Source of the DNA: Acidovorax sp. FHTAMBA
Lineage (GTDB): Bacteria; Pseudomonadota; Gammaproteobacteria; Burkholderiales; Burkholderiaceae_C
Length of the DNA stretch: 64,000 nt
Assembly: GCF_038958875.1 (NCBI RefSeq)
Contig: NZ_CP152407.1
Location: 2,363,501-2,427,500, forward strand
Direction of reading: 5' to 3'
Shown here: piece by piece, positions 17,337-25,519 of the stretch
How positions within the stretch are numbered: position 1 is the stretch's first letter
Layout of the letters: every line of letters begins with the position of its first letter
Translations under genes and position numbers: made by a program
The notes under the pieces: generated by a model
Seen by the model: the letters and a program-made list of their open reading frames with translations, nothing else
Database searches by the model: none
What the model was told of the DNA's origin: nothing

Positions 17337-18194
17337 TTATCCCCGTGCCGTTGGCGGCACGGGCCGGAACGTCAGCAGCGGCGAGGAAAGACCCGAGACA
17401 TGCTCGATGCCCAACTGGTAGCCCGGTAAGGCTTGCCGCGCCACCAGTGCCCGCAGGTCGGCGGCGAAGTCGTAGTAACGTGCCACGCTGCCCGATTTGC
17501 GGTAAAGGTGCTGGAAATCGAACTGCCAGCCGCCTGGCTGCCTGCCGCCGTGCTTGCGCACGAGCCGGTACAGCCAGCGCTCGATGCCACCCGTCAGCCG
17601 AAAATACGCCGGGTCGATGGTCAGTACCAGTGCCGCATCCAACACGCCCGCAAAGAACCAGTCCGGCAGGATCAGCTCGATACCCAGCGGCGTGCCGCGA
17701 GCATCGGCCAGCTCCTTCCACTCGTTGATCCACGAGAAGCGGTGCAGCCGCCTTCCCGTGGTCTCCCGGATGGAGGTGGCCACCGTGGTGGACTGCAAGC
17801 GATCCAAGGCCGCTTTGAGGCGCTGGTAATCGCGCAGCGACGTACCACGCCCGATGAAGCGCAGGATCTCGTAGGGCGTGGCCTGCATCAGCCGTGACGG
17901 ACGCACGCCCGCATCGCGCGCTTCTACGATCTGGCTGGCGGCCCAGATCAGCAGGTCCGCATCCCAGATAGTGGCGATGCCGTGCTCGGCCGTGCCCTCC
18001 ACGCGGATTGTCACGCCGCTGGTGCGGAAGTTGATCGGCGCAACGCGCCGCGACTTCGCCAGCGAGAAGAAAGGAAAGGCCATCAAGTCCTGGCTGTCGC
18101 GCGGCGCCATGTCGCCCGGCAGGGCGCGGAACAGGTCGAGTTGTTCGCGCTCCTGCGACGGTCGCTGCCGTGGTGGCAGCGATGGGCTGGACAT
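17337..18194 (-). CDS. repA: Replication initiator RepA of Tn4371-type elements
   Basis: 285 residues from ATG 18194 (an in-frame GTG at 18206 would add four). Recognised by the conserved segments FPFFSLAKSRRVAPINF near 40-56, ATIWDADLLIWAASQIVEA near 75-93, ILRFIGRGTSLRDYQRLKAAL near 109-129 and FRLTGGIERWLYRLVRKH near 198-215. RepA-like proteins give the excised circle a capacity to replicate. It lies beside three iteron-like repeats (17248-17312) that are natural candidates for its binding sites. It follows alpA by 26 bp. Confidence 0.85.
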   Translation of the reverse strand: MSSPSLPPRQRPSQEREQLDLFRALPGDMAPRDSQDLMAFPFFSLAKSRRVAPINFRTSGVTIRVEGTAEHGIATIWDADLLIWAASQIVEARDAGVRPSRLMQATPYEILRFIGRGTSLRDYQRLKAALDRLQSTTVATSIRETTGRRLHRFSWINEWKELADARGTPLGIELILPDWFFAGVLDAALVLTIDPAYFRLTGGIERWLYRLVRKHGGRQPGGWQFDFQHLYRKSGSVARYYDFAADLRALVARQALPGYQLGIEHVSGLSSPLLTFRPVPPTARG

Positions 18195-18220
18195 GGCGAA
18201 GGACACCCGCGCGCCAGTGA

Positions 18221-18502
18221 TCAGCGCGCACGGCTGTCCGCCGAGTGTTGCTCGGCGTACTCGGGATCGGACGTGCTCTCGAAGCTGCGCTCTGCAGCCC
18301 AGGCATCGAGATCGGCCACGGCGTACATGACGCGCCGCCCGAATTTTCGGAACTTTGGCCCACCACCGATCACGCGCTGCTTCTCCAGCGTGCGCGGCGA
18401 CAGGCGCAAATAGTCTGCAGCTTCGTCGTTGGTCAGATAGCGCTGGGGCTGCGCGGGAGTAGTCGCGGGAGCGGCGGCAGGCCGCAAGGGAGCAGGACGC
18501 AT
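18221..18502 (-). CDS. AlpA/excisionase-type helix-turn-helix protein
   Basis: 93 residues from ATG 18502. The DNA-binding segment is RYLTNDEAADYLRLSPRTLEKQ near 22-43 followed by GPKFRKFGRRVMYAVADLDAWA near 49-70, the classical winged-helix excisionase (MerR-like) pattern. In these elements it sits next to repA and probably regulates the leftward maintenance genes or excision. An alternative upstream start (18514) would add four residues. Confidence 0.82.
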   Translation of the reverse strand: MRPAPLRPAAAPATTPAQPQRYLTNDEAADYLRLSPRTLEKQRVIGGGPKFRKFGRRVMYAVADLDAWAAERSFESTSDPEYAEQHSADSRAR

Positions 18503-18585
18503 GGTGTGAACCTCCATCGGTGTCAAAGCTCCGGCCACACAGTGCAACCGGATGGAGGCAGTCTCAGAAAACGAAGCTCCCTTGC

Positions 18586-19383
18586 TCAGGGTCGTTTTGC
18601 GTCCCCTTCAAAACGACCCTTCTCAAGCAGCGGCAGTTGTGCTAGGCGGCGATAGCCGCCGCGCATCAACGCATCGCCGCGCCGTACCAGGCGGCGCACC
18701 TTGGAGCGCAGGCCGCCGTCGCTGTACCAGTCGGCCGCCGCGTCCTCGCCAAACAGTCCTTCGGCGATCACGCGCAAGGACGCGCCCGCCAGGGTGGCGT
18801 CCAGCGCCTGCAAGGTGTGCAGTTCCTGCAGCGCCGACAGCGATGGCCGCACCGATGCCGCCGCCGTAGGCGAGGCATCAGCGGTGGTCGCGAGCTTTTG
18901 CAGCATGGCGGTCAGACCCTGCAACTGCGCGCAGGCGCGGATGGCATAGGCGAAGGCCATGCCATCGGCCAGGCCAGGCGCGATAGCCAGCCGCAGGCTG
19001 TAGCCCGGCCGGCGCAGCACCAGCATCAGGCGCTTGCCATCATGGATCAGGCACTTGCTGCCGGGCAGACTCCAGAACGCGAAGACGATGGCGTCCATTG
19101 GCGGATCAGCGTCCGGATAGAGCTGGAGCACGTCATCGTGGTCGGGGAACCAGGCTGGATGCGCGTCACGCGCATCCAGCGCCGGGTCTTCCAGCAGGTG
19201 CAAGCCCCAGCGATGCGCCACTGGCTGTGCCGCCGCCTGCGGCCGGCGATGACGGCGCAGCCAGTCGAGCCGGTAATCGGGATTGCGGCGCAGGTACTCC
19301 CAGGCCAGCGCGGGGCCATCAAGATGCAGCACGTAGAGATATGCCGCCGTGGGATACCACGGCTCGGTGCTTCGATCCGCCAT
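18586..19383 (-). CDS. DUF2285 domain protein of ICE backbone
   Basis: 265 residues from ATG 19383. N-terminal PTAAYLYVLHLDGPALAWEYLRRNPDY near 11-37 (a short domain common in these elements), then the C-terminal DUF2285 part with LQALDATLAGASLRVIAEGLFG near 198-219 and LRSKVRRLVRRGDALMRGGYRRL near 229-251. The C-terminal part resembles a helix-turn-helix, so DNA binding is likely. Exact role unknown. Confidence 0.8.
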   Translation of the reverse strand: MADRSTEPWYPTAAYLYVLHLDGPALAWEYLRRNPDYRLDWLRRHRRPQAAAQPVAHRWGLHLLEDPALDARDAHPAWFPDHDDVLQLYPDADPPMDAIVFAFWSLPGSKCLIHDGKRLMLVLRRPGYSLRLAIAPGLADGMAFAYAIRACAQLQGLTAMLQKLATTADASPTAAASVRPSLSALQELHTLQALDATLAGASLRVIAEGLFGEDAAADWYSDGGLRSKVRRLVRRGDALMRGGYRRLAQLPLLEKGRFEGDAKRP

Positions 19384-19723
19384 GACGCAAGCTCCTGTGA
19401 AATTGCAGGAACACCACCGCAGACATCAACGCACAAGGGCTACCGCATCAGCATCCAAACGTGAAAAACTTGGATAGGTCGTAACTTTCGTGTCAAGACG
19501 ATTTGAATCCGGTACTTTGCGCAAAGCGTCTGAATGCGACGATGGCGCAATGGAAATAGCCGCGCCCTGCAATATCCACCGTGCCGCAAGCCGCGCCGGT
19601 CATCGTGACCGTTTTCGCCAGAGTCACCCCAGTGCGCTGCAACAATGCGGATTGAGACCCGACAGGTCTTGAGCCAGACGGAAATAGTCTCAATGCGCCC
19701 GGCTTGGCCGGGGCATGAACGGT
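19384..19723. other. 340-bp gap without a recognised gene
   Basis: No reading frame with family resemblance. A perfect 8-bp inverted repeat (ATTGAGAC at 19651-19658, GTCTCAAT at 19687-19694) encloses a smaller hairpin (AGACC-CGACA-GGTCT). Confidence 0.3.
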
Positions 19724-20071
19724 TCAATCGACGATGGAGCCGTTCTCCTGCGCCAGCCGCAGGTACTCCGACAAGGGCCGCACCGCCTGGAAATACCGAT
19801 CCCGCATCACCGGCAGCTTGTTCGGGCCGACGATGGAGGCCAGATCGGACAGCTTGATATGGCCCAGCTCGGGCATGCCCAGCCCCAAGTCGACCAAGCC
19901 ATGGGCGGTGTCCCGGTCCGCCGGATCGAGCGAAGCCAGTAGCCACGTCGCGTGGGCATCCGGCGTGAACAGCCGCACGACCGGCAGCGGATCAACGTCC
20001 TGACCGGCAGCGCGGGCCTGGCCGTTGGCCAGCAGTAGCACGCGCTCGTCCTCGGTGGTTAGTGGGTTCAT
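19724..20071 (-). CDS. DUF2958 domain protein of ICE backbone
   Basis: 115 residues from ATG 20071. Typical DUF2958 blocks: LLLANGQARAAGQDVDPLPVVRLFTPDAHATWLL near 11-44 and GLVDLGLGMPELGHIKLSDL near 59-78, ending with AVRPLSEYLRLAQ. Widespread in conjugative elements and plasmids; function unknown. It is divergent from the XRE gene, and the 210-bp space between them holds a strong inverted repeat. Confidence 0.85.
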   Translation of the reverse strand: MNPLTTEDERVLLLANGQARAAGQDVDPLPVVRLFTPDAHATWLLASLDPADRDTAHGLVDLGLGMPELGHIKLSDLASIVGPNKLPVMRDRYFQAVRPLSEYLRLAQENGSIVD

Positions 20072-20214
20072 GGTGACGATCCCTTCTTCGATGCACGAAT
20101 CCGCCAAAGCGTGAAGGCGCAGAACCGCATCGGTGGTAGCCAGGAAAGACACGAATGTGGTTCTGTCGGAAGACACATAAGCGGATTTACTGATTTCCGT
20201 AAAAGCAAAAATGA

Positions 20215-20241
20215 GCCCTATAGATTGTAGTCCTATAGGGC
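20215..20241 (+). promoter_or_regulatory. Perfect 9-bp inverted repeat, probable XRE operator
   Basis: GCCCTATAG (20215-20223), 9-nt spacer, CTATAGGGC (20233-20241). It lies 41 bp upstream of the XRE gene's GTG, in the divergent space with the DUF2958 gene. A second hairpin (AGGTTT/AAACCT, 20260-20278) overlaps the ribosome-binding region. An autoregulatory operator is inferred. Confidence 0.5.
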
Positions 20242-20281
20242 GCAATCGAATGTCATCTTAGGTTTTGGGGAGAAACCTGAG

Positions 20282-20992
20282 GTGACGGCAAAGCACTCGT
20301 TGGCAACAGCATTGAAAACAGTCCGCAAGGTGCGTGGACTGAGCCAAGAAGCATTTTCCGACGTGTCCAGCCGCACGTACATGAGTTCGTTGGAGCGCGA
20401 CCTCAAAAGCCCGACGATCAACAAGCTGGCCGAGCTGTGCGAGGTCATGCAGGTGCATCCCGTCACGCTGCTGGCGCTGGCCTACACAGGCAAGAGCCCG
20501 ACCAAACCTGTCGCGCAAAGATCCGCAGTTCGCGCCTATCTCCTGGCGGGCGCTCCAGACCAAAGATCCGCTGGCGCTTCCCTTGATGGACGGTCAGCCT
20601 GGGTTCACCTTCGCACACCAGGTCGGCCCTGTCGCGATCATCGCGGCCGACTTGCGGACGGAGCGCTCCCGGACCCAAATCTTGGGCATGGCCACTTGGG
20701 ACAAGCTTCAGAAATGGCTGTCGGCATTGCCTGGAAAAGGAAGCTCCGCACCGAACATCGGGTGCCAGCATCTGCTATTCCTTTCGTCGGTGCCGGTCGT
20801 GCACCCGAAACTGAGCCTTGCGGAAGGCCTGATGGATACGTTCGGTCAAGACCACGTGTTGGACAGCAGTGCGGACGACCTCAAAGACCATTGGGCAAAC
20901 GACGACCACGAGGGCGAACGCAAGCGCCTGTTGGAAACGCTGGCCCGGACGGCCGAAGACAAGCTGCTACGGGTATCGATCGTGTCGGGTGA
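20282..20992 (+). CDS. XRE-family regulator of the ICE, probably with a non-native C-terminal tail
   Basis: GTG start after GAGAAACCTGAG. Residues 1-73 form an intact Cro/C1-type helix-turn-helix: SLATALKTVRKVRGLSQEAF near 6-25, YMSSLERDLKSPTINKLAEL near 34-53. I recognise it as the small regulator at this position in Tn4371-type elements, which normally ends soon after this region. Here, from about 20500, the frame runs out of phase through a gene coding for a PhoD-like protein, so the tail to 20992 is probably meaningless. The HTH part could still be functional. The junction looks like a deletion end point. Confidence 0.6.
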   Translation: MTAKHSLATALKTVRKVRGLSQEAFSDVSSRTYMSSLERDLKSPTINKLAELCEVMQVHPVTLLALAYTGKSPTKPVAQRSAVRAYLLAGAPDQRSAGASLDGRSAWVHLRTPGRPCRDHRGRLADGALPDPNLGHGHLGQASEMAVGIAWKRKLRTEHRVPASAIPFVGAGRAPETEPCGRPDGYVRSRPRVGQQCGRPQRPLGKRRPRGRTQAPVGNAGPDGRRQAATGIDRVG

Positions 20993-21362
20993 CGTCCACG
21001 TGGCGGCCTGGGGCAGCGCCTACCGCCGCGATATCCCGCCGACTGCGACTTGGGCGCACATCCAGCAGTTCACATCGTCCGCCGTCGTGCATCCATCCTT
21101 GATGGGCGTCGCGGAGCGGCTCTTCTTGTATTTGCTCAACAGCACGGCGAGCAAGCCCCAGGTGATCGATGTCCAGCACGTCGTGGAGATGATGCTTTTC
21201 CCGGGACACAACCGTTACGTCATGCCGGCTCGGAACTGGCTCGCACTTGAACTCGACCTGGGCACGGATGGGCACGACTGCAAGTTGTGGGCGACCTGGC
21301 GGTGCGAAGCCGAAAATGGCTTCTCGAACCATCTGCAGGCGGTGCAACCCGCGCATCTTTAA
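20499..21362 (+). pseudogene. 5'-truncated PhoD-like metallophosphatase gene
   Basis: The frame is open from the junction at about 20499 to TAA 21362 and looks conserved from its first codons (NLSRKDPQFAPISWRAL). It contains GQPGFTFAHQVGPVAIIAADLRTERS and later the metal-site motif VSGDVHVAAWG, as in the C-terminal half of PhoD-like alkaline-phosphatase-fold proteins. The N-terminal half with its catalytic residues is missing. A TTG at 20583 is the only reasonable internal start (259 residues). The stop overlaps the ATG of the next gene (21362), so the two belonged to one operon. The truncation coincides with the end of the conserved XRE region. Confidence 0.65.
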
Positions 21363-22507
21363 TGTCGTTCAAATGCACTTCAAGCGGTCAGGAACTTCTC
21401 TCCATCGATTTCGATGCTGAGGGCTGGGAAGACCTTCGGGCTCGAAACCGCAAGGATCGTGTTTTGAAGATGACGTGCTGCAGCGCTGACGTGACTCTCA
21501 GGAAAAAGAAGCTCGGCACACAGTATTTCGCGCATGCAAAGAAAGGGAGCTGTCCAGCTGGTACGGACTCCGCAGAGGTCATGCTGGCAAGGGAGATTAT
21601 CGCCAAAGCTGTGCGCCGGGCGGGTTGGAGTATTTCGGTCGAGGCGGCTGGGACATTGAGTGAAGAGGACAGGTGGGCGGTCGATGTACTGGCAAGCCGG
21701 GAGGGCGAGAAGCCGGTGGCGTTCAAGGTCCAATGGGCGCGCTTGCCGCTGGATGAGGTGACTCGCTACCAAGCCCTGTCCCAGGCAGCAGGGATCCGCA
21801 CGCTGTGGCTCATGCGGCAGCAGAGCATTCCCGTCGAGAAGGCAGCTCCGGCATTCAGGCTCGACCATGATGTCAACGCCAACATATGCGTTGTGTCACT
21901 GCCGGGGCCTTACTACCATTCGGCCTTTGCTACTAGCAAGAACAGTGATGGTCCGAACTACTGGCGTCAGCACATCGAACTGGGCAAGTTTTTCGAAGGG
22001 GCATTGGGTGGGAAACTGCGCTTTGCGCCACAAGTCGGCCGCACCTTGCCGCTGGAGGTCTGCGCGGCGTACACCGATTGCTGGCGGTGCAAGAAGACGA
22101 CAGGCCTCGTCATCGATCTGTGTTTTGCCGCCAGTCGGGTGCTTCAAGGCGCCGCGGATGTGACGGCCAAGATCTACGATTTCGATGACGAGGGCAGGGG
22201 GGCCGCGCTGTTGATGTCGACCTTGCCGGCCGCGCTCCTGGCGCTCCACGGCATCGGTCCGATCAAGCCGCGATACAGTCGAACGGAAGGACAGCCCTAC
22301 CTATCCAACGGCTGCATCCATTGCGACGCGCTGCAAGGGCGCTTCTTTGACCATGAGGTTGCCTACGACGCGCATCCGATCTTCAGCATCGATGTGCTGT
22401 TCGATGACCGCTGGGCCTCACACCTGGAAGACCGTGAAGCCATCGATAAATGGTGGTTCGACGATCGACCGGGTGAGGGCGCCGCAGAGGACGCTCCGCA
22501 GAGTTAG
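21362..22507 (+). CDS. CoiA-like putative nuclease with C-terminal CxxC pairs
   Basis: 381 residues. The N-terminal part resembles competence protein CoiA-type nucleases: YFAHAKKGSCPAG near 58-70, an acidic helix (SAEVMLAREIIAKAVRRAGW near 73-92), then WAVDVLAS near 107-114 and VAFKVQWARLPLDEVTRYQAL near 120-140. This fits a diverged PD-(D/E)XK core, with the usual acid replaced by Ala in AFKVQ. Two CxxC pairs follow (CWRCKK near 242, NGCIHCDA near 316), suggesting a zinc site. Start codon overlaps the stop of the truncated PhoD-like gene. Its 3' end overlaps the convergent DUF5623 gene by 4 bp. Role unknown; DNA processing or defence is plausible. Confidence 0.55.
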   Translation: MSFKCTSSGQELLSIDFDAEGWEDLRARNRKDRVLKMTCCSADVTLRKKKLGTQYFAHAKKGSCPAGTDSAEVMLAREIIAKAVRRAGWSISVEAAGTLSEEDRWAVDVLASREGEKPVAFKVQWARLPLDEVTRYQALSQAAGIRTLWLMRQQSIPVEKAAPAFRLDHDVNANICVVSLPGPYYHSAFATSKNSDGPNYWRQHIELGKFFEGALGGKLRFAPQVGRTLPLEVCAAYTDCWRCKKTTGLVIDLCFAASRVLQGAADVTAKIYDFDDEGRGAALLMSTLPAALLALHGIGPIKPRYSRTEGQPYLSNGCIHCDALQGRFFDHEVAYDAHPIFSIDVLFDDRWASHLEDREAIDKWWFDDRPGEGAAEDAPQS

Positions 22508-23382
22508 ATTTTTTTAGCATCCCGCCAGGTGGACGTCACCGAACTGTGCACGGGCTGGTATCGAGCCTGACCGACCGGTGTCTGCTGTCCCAGCTGGAAC
22601 AGCAGGGAGTCCTGCTCCTGCACCGTCATCCTGTCGAACAGCGCCCTCTCCGCTGCATTCAGGAGATGACCAAACTTCTCGTAGCGGGAGCGCTTGTCGT
22701 CTGACGGCAGCACGGTGAAACCCGGCGTGGTGGAGAGAACCACTTGGTCGTCCGCCCGGATTTCGGGAACGTCGCCGATGTCGATGAACCTTCCTCCGAG
22801 CCAGATATGGGTGGGCGGGAAGAACGAGAGCTGGCGGGTCTGCTTGTAGGCCTCCTCGAGGGAGGTGGGAGCGGCCGCGCCGAAGTAGCGGAAGAGCCGG
22901 TAGTTCTGTAGGTCGTCCAGTGCCGTGCCGGCCAAGTCTTCGGGTGACTGTGTCTCGAAGAGCGTAGTGCCAGTTTCGTCGTCACGGTAGTGGACCAGCC
23001 CCCGCCACAGATCTCTGGCCGCGAGGTACCAGCCATCGTCGCATTCCGCGTACTCGGAGGTCAACGAAAGCTCTTCCGCATCCTTGACATCCATGGCGAA
23101 GACGAACCCTTGGGCGAAAGCTTTCTGTGATTCGGCTGAAGCGGGATTGCGCGCGGCAGCCCGATCCAGAAGATCCTTCAGCGATTCGGGAAGGGGTTTG
23201 CTGCGACTTGCGCCGGCTGTCTGTTCAAGACAGACGGTCACATGCTTCCAGTGCTTGTAGCCGTGCTGCTTGGCGACAGCATCCAGCGCGACGGCAAGCG
23301 ATGTACCCGTGGTTTTACGAAGCGTCTTGGCCAGGCGCTTGAGCTTTTCGGCGGCGGTCGCCGTTGTGGAGATGAATTCCAT
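22504..23382 (-). CDS. DUF5623-like protein with N-terminal glyoxalase-related domain
   Basis: 292 residues from ATG 23382 (AAGGA 8 nt upstream). The N-terminus KLKRLAKTLRKTTG..LAVALDAVAKQHGYKHWKHVTVC (about residues 13-53) is a small helical domain common at the N-terminus of ICE- and plasmid-borne proteins, which I associate with DUF5623. The rest contains no motif I recognise (FFPPTHIWLGGRFIDIGDVPEI near 203-224). Convergent with the CoiA-like gene. Function unknown. Confidence 0.6.
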   Translation of the reverse strand: MEFISTTATAAEKLKRLAKTLRKTTGTSLAVALDAVAKQHGYKHWKHVTVCLEQTAGASRSKPLPESLKDLLDRAAARNPASAESQKAFAQGFVFAMDVKDAEELSLTSEYAECDDGWYLAARDLWRGLVHYRDDETGTTLFETQSPEDLAGTALDDLQNYRLFRYFGAAAPTSLEEAYKQTRQLSFFPPTHIWLGGRFIDIGDVPEIRADDQVVLSTTPGFTVLPSDDKRSRYEKFGHLLNAAERALFDRMTVQEQDSLLFQLGQQTPVGQARYQPVHSSVTSTWRDAKKI

Positions 23383-23703
23383 GGTGCATTCCTTCATGTT
23401 GCCGCGGATGTACCCGGTGCTCACTGCCGCGCTCCGCGAAACATGGGAAGCTCAGACGAAGGTCTTCAAGTCGTCCCGGCGAACCGGGTGGGCCATGGTG
23501 AGCAGCTAGCGTCGACGAACGCACTTGCAAAGTGTATCGCATTGCACGCGCATTGGGCTTTGGCCACGAGACGTGCGCGCCGTGGGAAGGCCTAATCCTG
23601 CCAGTGCGGGCCGGCCCGATCGGTGGCGCCCGATGGCAGCACCAGGAAACATTTCCCCAAGGGTCTTTCCTGGGTGGCGTGGACCGGGCACCATTGCGTG
23701 GTC
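23383..23703. other. 321-bp gap without a recognised gene
   Basis: Upstream region of the DUF5623 gene and downstream region of the interrupted nuclease gene, both leftward. No RNA gene, terminator or repeat stands out. Confidence 0.3.
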
Positions 23704-24130
23704 TCAATCGAACGCCCAACATTCGTCCGGGGGGCTCTCTGGTACGAAATAGTGGCAGTAGATGTATTCGAGCTGTTTGTCACCTGGATCGAACTGGCGC
23801 GCCGTCGCGAGGATCTTGTCGTAGCGCAGGCGCTCGACCCTGTCTCCTTCGACCGCCTCGAAGCCGATGTGGACGACACACGGCCGACCGTCAGGCAGTT
23901 GAGAGGTCGCGTCGGATAACTTCTTGCGAATGTCGCGCGCCTTGCTATCCAAAGCGCCCTCGCTCAGGCTTTCCCAGTTCAGGACGATGGCAAGGTTGCA
24001 CGCATCGACGTAGCGCGGATTTTCCCCGGGCATGGTTCGCAGCAGCGTTCGGTAACGGGCGTTGCGGACGTAGCGACCCGTCAACAGTTCGAGGATGCGG
24101 TGACTGCTGCCCAGCACACGGTCCTTCGAC

Positions 24131-25519
24131 GAGCCTGTCAGAAATTTTGTGTGTGAGGCATAGCATGTCAACAAGGAGCATGAATGCCACGCAAGACGAA
24201 GACCACCGCATCAGCGGACAAGGCGGCGCAGCCGCAATTCTCAGCCGAGTTGCTCGAGCAACTCATCCCCGGGCCGGTGACACCGGCCGAGCTGGAGGGT
24301 ATCTTTCAGCAGTTCAAGAAATCGGTGCTTGAGCGGGCGCTGGGCGCCGAGATGAGCCATCACCTGGGCTACGCGCCCGGTCAGGCCAAGCCCGAAGGGG
24401 CGGCGGCCAATCACCGCAACGGCAAGAGCGCCAAGACCGTGCTGACCGACGTGGGGGCCTTACGCATCGACGTTCCCCGCGACCGCGAGGGCACGTTCGA
24501 GCCGCAGCTCATCGGCAAGCACGAGCGGCGCTTCACGGGCTTTGATGACAAGATCATCGCCATGTACGCGCGCGGCATGACGGTGCGCGAGATCCAGGGC
24601 TTTCTGGCCGAGATGTACTCGGTGGACGTCTCGCCCGACCTCATCAGCCGCGTCACCGACGAGGTGATGAGCGAGGTCACGGCCTGGCAGACACGCCCGC
24701 TGGAGTCGATGTACCCGGTCGTGTTCTTCGACGCCTTGAGGGTCAAGATTCGCGAGGACGCCGTAGTGCGCTCCAAGGCTGTGTACCTGGCGCTGGGCGT
24801 GCTGCCAGACGGCAGCCGCGACATCCTCGGCATCTGGATTGAGAACACAGAAGGGGCCAAGTTCTGGATGAAGGTCTTCAACGATCTGAAGACCCGCGGG
24901 GTCAACGACATCCTGATCGCTGTCACCGACGGCCTCAAAGGCATGCCAGAGGCGCTGGGAGCGGTGTTCCCGGCCACCACGCTGCAAACCTGCATCGTGC
25001 ACCTGATCCGGGGCAGCCTGGACTTTGCGTCATGGAAGGATCGCAAGGCGCTGGCCGCGGCCATCAAGCCGATCTACACAGCGGTCAACGCCGAAGCGGC
25101 CGAGGCCGAGTTGCACGCATTCGAGGCTGGGCCGTGGGGGCAGAAGTTCCCCACTGTCGCCAGCGCCTGGCGCAGGGCCTGGGACAAGGTCATCCCGTTC
25201 TTTGCCTTCCCGCCCGAGGTACGGCGCGTGATCTACACGACCAACGCAATTGAGAGCGTGAATGCGCGGCTGCGCAAGATCATCAAGACCAGAGGACATT
25301 TCCCTAGCGACGACGCGGCCACCAAGCTGATCTGGCTGGTACTGCGCAACATCACCGAGGACTGGGGGCGGGCGGCCAACAACTGGAAATCAGCGATGAA
25401 CCAGTTTGCGATCCTCTACGAAGACCGGTTCACGAAATCGAGCACGTAAGATCTTCAACCAGCTTCACAAAATCGGTGAAGGTTCAATGAGCCTCACACA
25501 CGAAAATTCGGACAAGCCC
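24131..25519 (+). mobile_element. IS256-family insertion sequence with terminal inverted repeats and 8-bp target duplication
   Basis: 1389 bp. The left end begins GAGCCTGTCAGAAATTTTGT and the right end, read inward, begins GGGCTTGTCCGAATTTTCGT; the two match at 24 of the first 29 positions. Flanking copies of CCTTCGAC at 24123-24130 and 25520-25527 are the target duplication, of the size made by IS256 elements. It contains one intact transposase gene in the opposite orientation to the gene it interrupts. Confidence 0.93.
24184..25449 (+). CDS. IS256 family transposase
   Basis: 421 residues, full length for the family. The mutator-type DDE core is visible: FFDALRVKIRED near 181-192, AVTDGLKGMPEAL near 248-260, CIVHLIRGSLDF near 271-282 and TTNAIESVNARLRK near 352-365 (the final Glu). 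The gene looks intact, so the element may still be mobile. Confidence 0.96.
   Translation: MPRKTKTTASADKAAQPQFSAELLEQLIPGPVTPAELEGIFQQFKKSVLERALGAEMSHHLGYAPGQAKPEGAAANHRNGKSAKTVLTDVGALRIDVPRDREGTFEPQLIGKHERRFTGFDDKIIAMYARGMTVREIQGFLAEMYSVDVSPDLISRVTDEVMSEVTAWQTRPLESMYPVVFFDALRVKIREDAVVRSKAVYLALGVLPDGSRDILGIWIENTEGAKFWMKVFNDLKTRGVNDILIAVTDGLKGMPEALGAVFPATTLQTCIVHLIRGSLDFASWKDRKALAAAIKPIYTAVNAEAAEAELHAFEAGPWGQKFPTVASAWRRAWDKVIPFFAFPPEVRRVIYTTNAIESVNARLRKIIKTRGHFPSDDAATKLIWLVLRNITEDWGRAANNWKSAMNQFAILYEDRFTKSST

Larger units (their letters stand above)
12574..20500 (-). mobile_element. Remnant of a Tn4371-type integrative conjugative element (replication/partition/relaxase block)
   Basis: Gene order read leftward: DUF2958, DUF2285, AlpA, RepA, ParA, ParB-like, DUF2840, TraF peptidase and relaxase, with the divergent XRE gene at the right. 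This matches the backbone of Tn4371-family elements. No integrase, traG coupling protein, traR or trb genes occur anywhere in the window. The block is flanked by an IS5 remnant on one side and a deletion-like junction at about 20500 on the other, so it is unlikely to transfer by itself. Confidence 0.8.

Noticed and set aside
17044..18366. 440-codon leftward frame over repA and the iteron repeats
   Set aside because: Out of frame with repA; shadow composition.
19651..19694. Inverted repeat ATTGAGAC/GTCTCAAT as a regulatory element
   Set aside because: Long loop, no gene start nearby in either direction; could be chance.
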